Shown here piece by piece: positions 22,936-32,001 of a stretch of 64,000 nt of DNA. Every line of letters begins with the position of its first letter. Position 1 is the stretch's first letter. This stretch comes from Proteles cristata cristata (taxonomy: Eukaryota; Chordata; Mammalia; Carnivora; Hyaenidae). The DNA lies in assembly GCA_017311185.1 (NCBI GenBank), contig JAESUZ010005463.1:310001-374000 (forward strand). Reading direction: 5' to 3'. The notes under the pieces are model-generated. The model worked only from the letters and a program-made list of their open reading frames with translations, was not told where the DNA came from and did no database searches. A program made the position numbers and the translations under genes.

Positions 22936-23429
22936 AAAAAACAAAAATAAATACTAAAAAGTTATAATATCAGTGTTACCATTTTGAAACTACTCTCCGT
23001 ATAGGATAAGACAAATAATCATCTTAAGTGTCATTAATAAACAAGATTTTCAGTACAAGTCAAAAGAAATGCAAATAACCCAAAGAAGTTTAAAAAAAAC
23101 CTTTATAATTATAATGATTTATCTACAAATTAATTATTTTTCTGTTTCTTAAAAACATTAATTTCCTAGTAGGTCTGTCTACCTGAAAAGCTTATAGACA
23201 CTGAACCAGGTAGTCATAAGCACCCCTGTTGTTCAGACTGTGGTTTCTAAGTACCAGTCCCCACTTAAAGAGCTCCTTGGAAAAGTAGCTGATTTCTAGT
23301 CTGAGGCAGAAATGTCCAAGATGAGGCAGAAATGTCCAGTCATGCTTGAAAGCAAGGAAGTTATTGAAGAGTCCTGGAGCCCTGTCAGTAGAACAGGACT
23401 TTCTCCCTGTAAGGATCTCCCACTAGCCT
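22936..23429. other. No gene; short direct repeat
   Basis: Contains tgaggcagaaatgtcca twice (23302-23318, 23322-23338). Otherwise unassigned. Confidence 0.35.
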
Positions 23430-23825
23430 AATGATGAAATAATTTTGAACATCGAGAAGAATAATAAACAGCCACTTTGGAAAACAACTTGGCAATTTCT
23501 TTCTGGTAAAGCCCCAGCTATCATATGACCTAGTGACTCACTCCTAGGTATTTCCCTAATAAAACTAAAAATACATGTCCACAAATGTCCACTGAAGACC
23601 ATCTGGATGCCAATGTATACAGCTTTATTCATGCTTGCAAAAACCTAGAAGAACACAAATGTCTATCAACTGAGAAATGGATAAACTGTGATCGATTAGT
23701 ACTCAGTAATAAAAGGAACAGACCGCTGCTACACTCAGTAACATGAATCCCCAACACATTCACTAAATGAAAGAAGACAAACAGAAGTGGCACCATACTA
23801 TATGATTCTGTTTATATAATATTTT
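23430..23825 (+). mobile_element. L1 3' ORF2-region fragment, sense
   Basis: Typical text: ccagctatcatatgacctag, caaatgtctatcaactgaga, gataaactgtgat, then the tail portion caccatactatatgattctg. Truncated at both ends. Confidence 0.7.
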
Positions 23826-23850
23826 TTAAGGAGAAATCCTACTAGGAACT

Positions 23851-23941
23851 AGTGACTCCCTCTCTCTCTGACCCTCCCCTGCTCACACTGTCTCTCTCTC
23901 TCTCTCCTAGAAATAAATTAAAAACATTAAAAAAAAAAAAA
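23851..23941 (+). mobile_element. 5'-truncated CAN-SINE, cttaggtcatg subfamily
   Basis: Only the 3' third: gtgactccctctctctctga, ccctcccctgctcacactgt, then cctagaaataaattaaaaac. Confidence 0.8.
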
Positions 23942-24250
23942 GAGCTAAAACTATAGAACTCTTAGAATAAAACATATGTAAATCTTTGTGACCTTGGATT
24001 AGGCAACAGTTTCCTAGGTGAGACCCTAAAAAAGCAAAATAGACAAGCAAATCAAGCAAAGACAACCAAAAAAGAAAAAAGGAAAAAAGATAAATTGGAC
24101 TTCATGAAACTTAAAAACTTGTGCTTGCTGGGCCACGAGCAAGAAAGTGAAAAGACAGCCCACAAAATGGGAGAACATAGTTACAAATCATATATCTGTT
24201 AAGAATCCAGCACCCAGGATGTATAAAGAACTCTCACAACTCAAAACGAT
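23942..24250 (+). mobile_element. L1 ORF2-region fragment, sense
   Basis: Text such as ttggacttcatgaaacttaa and aatgggagaacatagttaca. Interrupted at 24251 by an older SINE. Confidence 0.65.
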
Positions 24251-24375
24251 AGGGATGCCTGGCTGACCCAACTAGTGGAGCATGTGACTCTTGATCTTGG
24301 CATTTTGAGTTCAAGCCCCATGTTAGGTGTGGAGATTAATTAAAAATGAAGTCTTAAAAAATAATAAATAAAAAG
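24251..24375 (+). mobile_element. Older short SINEC element
   Basis: gggatgcctggctgacccaa, gttcaagccccatgttaggt, ending aattaaaaatgaagtctt. Confidence 0.75.
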
Positions 24376-24879
24376 ATAAGCTAATTTAAAAACAGGCAAA
24401 GGGCTTGAATAGACATTTCACTAAAGAAGATAAACAAATGGCCAATAAACACATGAAAAGATGTTCAACACCTGGAGTCATCAGGAAAACACAAGTACAA
24501 AACACATGAGATAGCATTTCACACCCACTGATGGATATAATAAAAAAGACACCAAATACCAAATGTTGATAAGGATGTGGAGAAATCAGAACCTCATTCA
24601 CTGCTGATGGGATATACACTTTGGAAACTGCTTTGGAATACAGACTGAATGGTTCCCTCAAAAAGTGAAACACAGAGTGACCATATGACCTGGCAACCCT
24701 CTTCCTCGGAATATACCCAAGAGAAAACATATGTCCATACAATGTTCATAGCAGCATTACTCATAATAGCCCCCTAGTGAGAACAACTCAAATATCTATC
24801 AGCTGATGAAGGACTAGAGAAAATGTGTATCCATACAATGGAATATTATTTGACAATAAAAAGGAATGAGGTACTGGTC
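24376..24879 (+). mobile_element. L1 fragment continuing, sense
   Basis: Continues with gggcttgaatagacatttca, aatggccaataaacacatga and atacaatggaatattatttg. The DNAJC7 retrocopy begins next to it. Confidence 0.7.
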
Positions 24880-26504
24880 TCAGTGGTAAGATGGTTTTGT
24901 TGTGAGTATTGCCATGTGGTATTGGCAGTGACAGAACCAGAGCTGCTCCACGATGAAGTAAGGAGGGAACCAGGAAAGATTACAATGAAGCCTGTAACTG
25001 TTATACAAAGGACAAAGATATGTGTCCTAAAAATACGAGCTGTAGTGAGAATCGAGCAGCCCCTTTAAGGATGCTTAGAATGTTCAAGGAAGTTCTTGGA
25101 GATCGCCAGCAGCGAAGTTGAATGACGGTTTCGCCTGGGGACATCTATGGGAAGGCAAATGTCCCCTATCTCTAGGGAATGCCATGGTAGCATGTCACAG
25201 TTTCCAGAGAGCCCTAGAACTGGGTCAAAAAATTTTCAGTCACAATAGGAGTTCAGGAATGCTAATAGAACATGAGAAAATAACAGAAACAGAATTTTTG
25301 GAAAGTGGTTTTCTGCAGAGTGTGCTCTACCTGCCATTGCTTCAAAATCACCAAAGCAGACTATTTAGCAATGCTGGGTCGTTATCCAGAACCACAGTCT
25401 GTGGCCAGTGACATTCCACCCATGTGCATGACTCTGGGGAAATGAGGTCTTTGCCTTTATTATGAAGAGTGTATTGAGAAGTCACTTTGGTTTCTTCGTA
25501 CGGGCTCCCAGGATGGCTCCTGATCACCAAAATGACTGTCTGGCTTGCAGAAATGCCAAAGCACTTAAAGCAAAGAAAGAAGATGGGAATAAAACATTTA
25601 AAGAAGGAAATTATAAGCTGGCATGTGAACTGTACCCAGAAGCATTGGGGACAGACCTCAACAATATAAAAACAAATGCTGAATTCTACTATAGTTGGGG
25701 TACAGATCACTCCAAGCTTAGGAAAGGAGATGGTGCAATAGAAGATTGCACAAATGCATTGAAGCTTGATGCCACTCACTTAAAAGTCTCCTCAGGAAAA
25801 GCTTAGTGTAACATGGACACAGAACCATGTGAAGAGGCAGTGCGCAACTGTGGAACAGGATAGACAATGGAGAAAACAGAAGAACATACACAGCTCCTAA
25901 AAAACACACAGCTGGAGCGAAGAAAAGCAAGGAAAGATTACTACAAGATTCTGGGAATGGACACGATTGCTTCTGAGGACTAGATCAAGAAAACTTCCCA
26001 AAAATGAGCTTTGAAGTACCATCCAGATGGGCACAGGAGAACCAGTGCTGAAGTTTAGAAGGAGGAGAAAAAGTTCAAGGAAGTCAGAGAAGCTTTTACT
26101 ATCCTCACTGGTCCCACGAAGACGACATACTCTGACAGTGGGCAGGACCCAGATGAGGAAGGCATGAATATGGGCGACTTTGATGCAAACTGTACTTTCT
26201 CTGGCATTCTTGGGTGGTCCTGGATCTTCAGCTTTGAAACATCTGGTCCAGGGAATTTCCTTTTTCAATTTGACTCACAAGAGGAAACCATCTCAGCATG
26301 ACCTTGAATGTGGACACAATTCACCTCCTCTCTTCATTTCTCCTTGTACTTGCAACAGCTTCTTTTCCTCAGTTTGATACCCTGGGTGTTTGTGTGAGTG
26401 AGGTGAAGGAAAGCGTGTGGGAGGGTGGACAGGAAAGTAGCTTGTGAATTTTTGTTTGACTGTTTAACTTGATTTAAAAAGGCAAAAAAAAAAAAAAAAA
26501 AAAA
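24880..26504 (+). pseudogene. DNAJC7P: DNAJC7 (TPR2) processed pseudogene
   Basis: Intronless, near full-length copy of the co-chaperone DNAJC7. Recognisable in order: the N-terminus (TEPELL), a TPR block (KDYNEA..CYTK, DMCPKN), GNAM..CHSFQRALEL, MAPDH, then [20 protein letters not shown] and [28 protein letters not shown], the J domain start [10 protein letters not shown] with its HPD retained, and the G/F region [18 protein letters not shown]. It ends with 3' UTR and a 21-bp A tract at 26484-26504. Many in-frame stops and frameshifts, plus internal deletions near 24960 and 25300-25460, show it is dead. It abuts an L1 3' fragment on the left and a SINE on the right. Confidence 0.88.
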
Positions 26505-26615
26505 GGTGGGGGTGGCACATGGCTGGCTCAGTCAATAGAGAGTGCAAGTCTTGATCTCAGGATCGTGAGTTCAAGCCCCACACTGGGTGTTGAGCCTACT
26601 GGAAAAAAATATATA
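26505..26615 (+). mobile_element. Older short SINEC element next to the DNAJC7 retrocopy tail
   Basis: ggtggcacatggctggctca, gttcaagccccacactgggt, then an A/T tail. Confidence 0.75.
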
Positions 26616-26628
26616 ATAAAATCCTCTT

Positions 26629-26829
26629 GGGGCACCTTGATGGCTCAATTGGTTAAACAATTGACTCTGGATTTTGGCTCGGGTCATGATCTCACGGTTC
26701 ATAAGATCGAGCATGGAGCCTGCTTGGGATTCTTTCTCTCCCTCACCCTCTCTCTGCCCTTCCTCCACTTGTATTTGGTCTCTCTCTCTCTTAAAGTAAA
26801 TAAACATTTAAAAATTATAATAAAACAAA
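26629..26829 (+). mobile_element. CAN-SINE with TSD
   Basis: Flanked by ataaaatcctctt at 26616-26628 and 26830-26842. It lacks the middle of the body (short head-to-CT junction). Confidence 0.88.
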
Positions 26830-26901
26830 ATAAAATCCTCTTTAAAAAGGAAAAACAAGAGATTAAACTGTTTTGACCCTTAAAAAAAAAATAAAAGGGA
26901 G

Positions 26902-27005
26902 GGGCGCCTCGCTGGTCCAGTTGGTGGAACTTGTGACGATCTTGGGGTTGTAAGTTTGAGCCCCAGGTTGAGTGTAGAGATTACTTAAAAATAAAACCTT
27001 AAAAA
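26902..27005 (+). mobile_element. Older short SINEC element
   Basis: ggggcgcctcgctggtccag, gtttgagccccaggttgagt, gagattacttaaaaata. Confidence 0.75.
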
Positions 27006-27169
27006 TTTTTTGAAGGAATGAAGTACTGATAAATGCCATGTCTTAGCCTGCTTGGGCTGCTATAATAAAATGCCATAGATTGGGTGGCTTAAAGAACAGA
27101 AATGTACTGCTCATGCTTCTGGAGGCTGAAGTCTGAGATCAGGGTGTCAGAATGGTTGGTTTCTTTCTT

Positions 27170-27380
27170 AAAAAAATTTTTTTTTAATGTTTGCTTATTT
27201 TTGAGAGGGAGAAACAGAGTGTGAGCAGGGGATGGGTAGAGAGAGAGAGCGATACACAGAATCCGAAGCAGGCTCAAGACTCAGCACTGTCAGCACAGAG
27301 CCCAACGCGGGGCTTGAACCATGAGATCGTGACCTGACACGAAGTTGGACGCTTGACCAACTGAGCTACCCAGGCGCCCC
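27170..27380 (-). mobile_element. CAN-SINE inside MLT1
   Basis: Minus copy with head ggggcgcctgggtagctcag. Confidence 0.88.
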
Positions 27381-27481
27381 AAGAATGGGGCAGGTGGTTG
27401 CCTTCTTGTGTACTCACACATCTTCCTCTGGGGGCACACACAGACTATGAGAAAACTTCTTTGGTGTCTCTTCTTCTTACT

Positions 27482-27645
27482 GTTTAAAGTTTGTTTATTT
27501 TGGGAGAGAGAGGAAGAAAGAATGAGTGGGGGAGGGACAGAAAAAGAGGGGCACAGAGGATCTGAAGCAGGCTCCATGCTGACAGCAGAGAGCTGGATGC
27601 AGGGCCCGAACTCATGAACCGTGAGGTCATGACCTGAGCCGAAGT
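27482..27645 (-). mobile_element. 5'-truncated CAN-SINE inside MLT1
   Basis: Minus copy; the tRNA-like head is lost after ccgacttcggctcagg. Confidence 0.75.
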
Positions 27646-27840
27646 CGGATGGATGTTCCTGGTATCTCTTCTTAAAAAGACACAAATCCCATCGTGAGAT
27701 CCCACCTCATGACCTCGTCTAACCCTGATCTACCTCCCAATTACCTTAATTACCTCCCACAAGTCCCATCTCAGATACCCTCACATACGGGACTAGGGCT
27801 TCAACATATGAATTTAGGGGGACAGCATTCAGTGTATCAC

Positions 27841-28205
27841 ATGGTACAAGATGAATGAACCCATAAAACATTGCACTAAGTGAAAGAAGCCAGTCATAAA
27901 GGACCACATACTTATATGACTCCATTGATAGGAAATGTCCAGAGGAGGCAAATCCATGGAGACTAAAAGCAGATTAGTGGTTCCCAGGGACTGGGCAGGG
28001 GGGAAGCGGGGCAGGAAATACACAGTAACTGCTAATGAATACAGTTTATTTTTGGGGTGATGAAAATGTTCTGGAATTAGATTGTGGGCAATTGTTGCAC
28101 AACTTTGTAAATCTACTAAAAAAAGAATCCCACTGAATTATACACTTTAAAATAGCAAATTTTAGGGCATGTGGATTACATCTTAATACTAAAAAAAAAA
28201 AAGGA
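27841..28205 (+). mobile_element. L1 3' fragment, sense
   Basis: Text such as aagaagccagtcataaagga, ggttcccagggactgggcag and gatgaaaatgttctggaatt, ending in an A-rich tail near 28190-28210. Confidence 0.65.
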
Positions 28206-28374
28206 AAAAAGGTGTAGAGACACATCAATCAATGGACCTTGTTAGGCTCTCGATTCAAACAAAGCAACTTAAAAAAAGACATTTTAAAAACAACCAGGGC
28301 AAGTTGGACATGGGTTCTATATTATATGATATAAGGTATTATTGATTAGGGAATGTGCAATAATCGTAATGTGA

Positions 28375-28398
28375 TTATTATTATTATTATTATTATTT
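28375..28398. repeat. (ATT)n microsatellite
   Basis: Seven to eight perfect ATT units, adjoining the tail of the SINE at 28399-28596. Confidence 0.85.
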
Positions 28399-28596
28399 TA
28401 TTTTATTTATTTCTAGGAGAGAGAGCGTGAGCAGGGGAGGGTCAGAGAGAGAGGGAGATACAGACTCTGAAATAGGCTCCAGGTTCTGAGCTGGCAGTCA
28501 GCACAGAGCCCGAAGCAGGGCTCGAACCCACGAATTGCGAGATCATGACCTAAGCGAAAGTCGGACACTTAACTGACTAAGCCACCCAGGCGCCCC
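28399..28596 (-). mobile_element. CAN-SINE, cttaggtcatg subfamily
   Basis: Minus copy, head ggggcgcctgggtggcttag with ctttcgcttaggtcatgatc. Confidence 0.9.
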
Positions 28597-29340
28597 TATA
28601 TTTTTAAAAATAAAATCACAACTGAACTATGTAGAATACCCCAGTTTTACTTTCTTGCATAACTTGCCCTTGTGAGCTTTGTAATGACTGCTGAAAGCCG
28701 TGGGGTCGACTGGGAGTGGCTTGGAAGAGGCACATTATCAAACTGTTCACCCTCCCCCATGAGAGAGGGACAGGGAGAGAGAGGCGCCCTGGGCCCTCTC
28801 AGGTGTGGGGAAGGCCATTCTTGGGCAGACTGCTGTCAGGCCACTGGCCTGGCCTCTTTGCCCTGTTCCCAGGTCTCTGTGGGTGGTCCGTCTGGGCCAC
28901 CATCCCCACTCTAGCTCCTGTATGTCATCAGGTAACTCCGCTGTGTGTCCTCTTTGGTTTTCACTCAATTCCTCTATTTCAGTGGGGCTCAAAGAGTGAG
29001 GTCACAGAAGGTGTCCAGGGTTAGGACTCTGTGGTGTGGTAGGAAGGTGACCAGGATCCCGTTTCTTACTTTCTTGGGTTCTCTGTCAGGGTCTGGGGGT
29101 CTTAGATGTGTGGTGGGGTTCAGTACTGAAGGCTTTTCTGGGAGATTTTTGAGTGAGGAAGCTGCCTAGAGACTGTGGCAGGGCGTGGACAGAGCCTGAT
29201 TCTGGGGTGCACGCATGTGAGGGAGTGCTGGGCCAAGGGAAGGGCCCAGCCGGCGGGAAGAGGAAACCACTGTGCAGCACAAGCCCAGACAGACAGGCCC
29301 AGGACAAGTGGAAACTTCCGTCCACACCAAAATCTGTATG
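28597..29340. other. No gene recognised
   Basis: GC-richer unique sequence. Several open frames on both strands lack recognisable domains and flank no convincing splice pair. Confidence 0.35.
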
Positions 29341-29510
29341 GGGTGCCAGGGTGGTTCAGTCAGTTGAGCTGATCAGACTTCAGTTCAGGTCATGATCTCA
29401 TGGCTCATGGGTTCAAGCCCCATGCAGAGCCTACTTGGGATTCTCTCTCTCCTTCTCTCTCTGCCCCTGTCCTGCTCTCTCTGATAAATAAACTTAAAAA
29501 ACAAAACCAC
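29341..29510 (+). mobile_element. CAN-SINE
   Basis: Head gggtgccagggtggttcagt; flanking ctgtatg at 29334-29340 and 29511-29517. Confidence 0.85.
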
Positions 29511-29517
29511 CTGTATG

Positions 29518-29960
29518 CAGAGGCTGGTAATAGCTTTGTTATCATCAAAACCTGGAAACAACTTAGATGCCTTTCGACTAGTGTCCGTACAATGGAATAC
29601 TACTCAGCAAGGAGAAGGAGTGGCCCACTAACATGCCTGACAACCTGGCTGAACCCCAGATGCAGTCGGCTGGGTGAAAGGAGCTCGGCACAAAAGGGCA
29701 CATGGTCTCTATCTGGCATTCTGGAAAAGGCAGAACTGCAGCAACACGGATGAGCTGTTCCATGGGGCTGGGGGTGGGAGGAAGGGCTGACTACGGAGTA
29801 GCCGGAAGGAATTTTCTGCATAGCTGGAAATGTTTTATGTCTTGATTATTGTAGCAGTTAGGTAACTCTGAATATGTCAAAACTCATAAAATTGTACACT
29901 GAAAAAGTGAATTGTACTGTATATACATTATATCTCCACAACCTTAAAAACAAAAACAAC
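29518..29960 (+). mobile_element. L1 3' fragment, sense
   Basis: Text such as caaaacctggaaacaactta, gtacaatggaatactactca and taaaattgtacactgaaaaa. No intact ORF. Confidence 0.65.
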
Positions 29961-30199
29961 GACAACAAAAGGTTTCAGTTAGGTTAGTGTTCATGGAGGG
30001 GGGAACACGCGTATTCTTTGTATGAGACCTTGCCTGTCTGTGGGGAGCCTCTGAGGATAAGGGCCAGCACTTCTGGTACGTTCTGTGGAGATGGATGCCA
30101 CTATGGAGAAGACCACATCATACTGCTTTTTCCTCCTGCCATTAACCTGTGACTGTTTCTCCAAACTGAACGGGGAGGGCAAGGGTTTGGAACAGAACA

Positions 30200-30660
30200 G
30201 AGTCAGAGAATTTAAGAATTTCTCTGAATTTCAGAGCTGGCTCTGTCACTGTCCAGCTCAGTTTCTCAGAACCTATTTACTCATCTGCAAAATGGGGACG
30301 AGAGCCTGTATCTCAGAGTCCAGTGAGTGATAGAGATGACTGTGCAAGAGCCCCAGGCTCAGCCGGTAAGGGTGTAAGAGTGTCTGAGCGAGTGGTTGTG
30401 TGGATGTCAGCTGGTGGGAGTGGCCACCAGTGGGCTGGGTTTGAATTCCTGTCCCACTGCTTACAAGCTGTGTGACCTTGTACAAGCATCCTAACTTTTC
30501 TGTACCTTGATTTCTTCATTGATAAAAATGAGATTTTTATAGCCTGGCAAGATTATTGTGAGGATTCAGTGAATATAAAAACCCAAGCCGTGGGCCTAGC
30601 TCACGGCAAGCACTCAGGTAGCACAGTCCCGTGATTATCACAGGGTTGCTAAATTTAGCA
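30200..30660 (+). mobile_element. Two MIR relics in tandem
   Basis: 30220-30330 (actcatctgcaaaatgggga) and 30430-30650 (gggtttgaattcctgtccca, gctgtgtgaccttgtacaag, tattgtgaggattcagtgaa) both read as sense MIR. Confidence 0.65.
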
Positions 30661-30678
30661 AATGAGAATACAGGACTT

Positions 30679-30881
30679 CTGGGTGGCTCAGTCAGTTAAA
30701 CATCTGAGTCTTGATTTCATCTCAGATCATGATCTCAGGGTCATGGGATCGAGACCTGCATTAGGCTCTGCACTGACAGCACGGAGCCTCCTTGGGATTC
30801 TCTCTCTCCCTCTCTCTCTGTCCATCCCCCACTCGCACACACATGGAAACACTTTCTCCCAAAATAAATAAACTGGAAAAA
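30679..30881 (+). mobile_element. CAN-SINE with TSD, slightly 5'-truncated
   Basis: Flanked by aatacaggactt at 30667-30678 and 30882-30893. The element starts at ctgggtggctcag, missing about 6 nt of the usual head. Confidence 0.9.
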
Positions 30882-30893
30882 AATACAGGACTT

Positions 30894-31586
30894 TTGCTTA
30901 ATTTGGAATTAAGTAATTCATTGTTTAATTAAATGACATTGAATCATTAAATCATTAAATAACAATGATTTTTTAAAATATAAGTGTGTACCATGCAATA
31001 TTTGGGACATACACTAAAAAGTATTTGTGGCATAATTATCCTAAGAAAAATATGTGCTGTTGTGTCAAATTCAAGTTTAACTGGCTACCTGGTGTTTCAT
31101 CTAGCAACCCTATTAAGAGGGAGGCAAGGATTTGGGGAACAGGAGATTGGGACTAAACCTGAATGTAAAAAGAGGGATTAATGCTCTGTTGTTTTAACCT
31201 CCTGGTCGTCTGAGTAGCCTGAGGTACTTTACTTGAATGCAGCATCACCTCCTTCAGGAAGCTCCCTTGATTTAACCACTTGACCTTTCATTCCCTGGTC
31301 CTGCTTTTGTTCAGGCCCATGGCTGCCAACTGGTGTCATCGTAACTCAGGAACTCACTCCCTGGCCGGTGCTGCCCTTGGGATGTTCTGAAGTCATTTCT
31401 TGTGTGTGAGCCTGTTTCCCAGAGTAGCCAGTCTCCAGGGCTGGGCTGTGTGCCTCCAGTCATTCCCGGGGGTCCCTGCCAGTCGGTGGGTACAGCACAC
31501 ACATAGACTCCTGGTGCCTGCGGCTGATGGCTGAGTGGCAGCACTGCTCTTACATAATCAGTTTCTCTCCTCCTTTCTCTTTCCAG
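30894..31586. other. Sequence upstream of the IL34 ATG exon
   Basis: AT-rich to about 31190, then GC-richer with an L2/MIR-like phrase at 31240-31280 (cctccttcaggaagctccct). No exon could be assigned; ends in the inferred acceptor. Confidence 0.4.
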
Positions 31587-31736
31587 AGCCAGATTTCACA
31601 TTGAGCAGCTGCAGACGGAGAAATCAGAGAAAGCACAACCCAGCCCCAGATTCCAAGGGGCCTGCTGGGGACTCTCTCCTCCTGCTCTAGAGGGAAAGAC
31701 CCCGGGGCCACTGTCTCAGGCCAGGTCCTGGCTGCC

Positions 31737-31790
31737 ATGGGACTTGCAGCTGCCGCCCCCCGGCTGCTCTCCACACTGCCAGGCAGATAA
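31737..31790 (+). promoter_or_regulatory. Upstream ORF (17 codons) in IL34 leader
   Basis: ATG at 31737 lies in a strong context (gccATGg: G at -3, G at +4) and reads 17 codons, MGLAAAAPRLLSTLPGR, to TAA at 31788-31790. That is 183 nt before the IL34 start. If this leader is in the mature mRNA, the uORF would be expected to dampen initiation at the main ATG, which lacks G at +4. Confidence 0.45.
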
Positions 31791-31890
31791 GGACAGGCGC
31801 TGCCCCAGGAGTACCTGCCACCCCCTGCCGGGCTGCTCTTCTGTGGTCAACCCTTCCCCAGCTTTGGGCCACCTTTGCTGACCTGAGGCC

Positions 31891-31896
31891 ATGTAG
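31891..31896 (+). promoter_or_regulatory. Start-stop element ATG-TAG in IL34 leader
   Basis: The codons ATG TAG are adjacent at 31891-31896, 77 nt before the IL34 ATG. This is the minimal form of uORF, known in other genes to stall ribosomes. Relevance depends on the leader exon being transcribed as inferred. Confidence 0.4.
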
Positions 31897-31973
31897 GCCC
31901 CACTTGGGCCTTTGTGGATAGACACACTGCTGGGGATACCACCTCTGCTCTCTGGGGGACACAGCGCACCACC

Positions 31974-32001
31974 ATGCCCCGGGGATTCGCCTGGCTGCAC
32001 T
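31974..32001 (+). CDS. IL34: IL34 coding exon 1 (signal peptide start)
   Basis: 28 nt coding for MPRGFAWLH plus the first base of Tyr10. The donor is T|gtgagt. The next exon supplies AT to complete TAT (Tyr), matching the human exon boundary. A long G-run starts 9 nt after the exon end. Confidence 0.93.

Larger units (their letters stand above)
27040..27840 (-). mobile_element. MLT1-type MaLR LTR, split by two SINEs
   Basis: Antisense MLT1 text in three pieces: 27040-27165 (cttagcctgcttgggctgct, ataataaaatgccatagatt), 27381-27480, and 27660-27840 (tcatgacctcgtctaaccct, gggacta..tttcaacat, atatgaatttagggggacag). Solo LTR relic. Confidence 0.7.
31587..31973 (+). other. IL34: IL34 5' UTR part of the ATG-containing exon (inferred acceptor)
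   Basis: A strong polypyrimidine tract ends in ttccag at 31581-31586, giving a plausible 3' splice site. The exon would then run 31587-32001, with 387 nt of leader before the ATG at 31974. Further 5' noncoding exons and the promoter are expected upstream, because human IL34 has a long 5' intron, but I could not locate them. The acceptor position is inferred, not proven. The leader contains two upstream ATGs, listed separately. Confidence 0.55.

Noticed and set aside
25462..25806. 114-codon frame with TPR-like residues as a live gene
   Set aside because: Part of the DNAJC7 retrocopy; stops and frameshifts on both sides.
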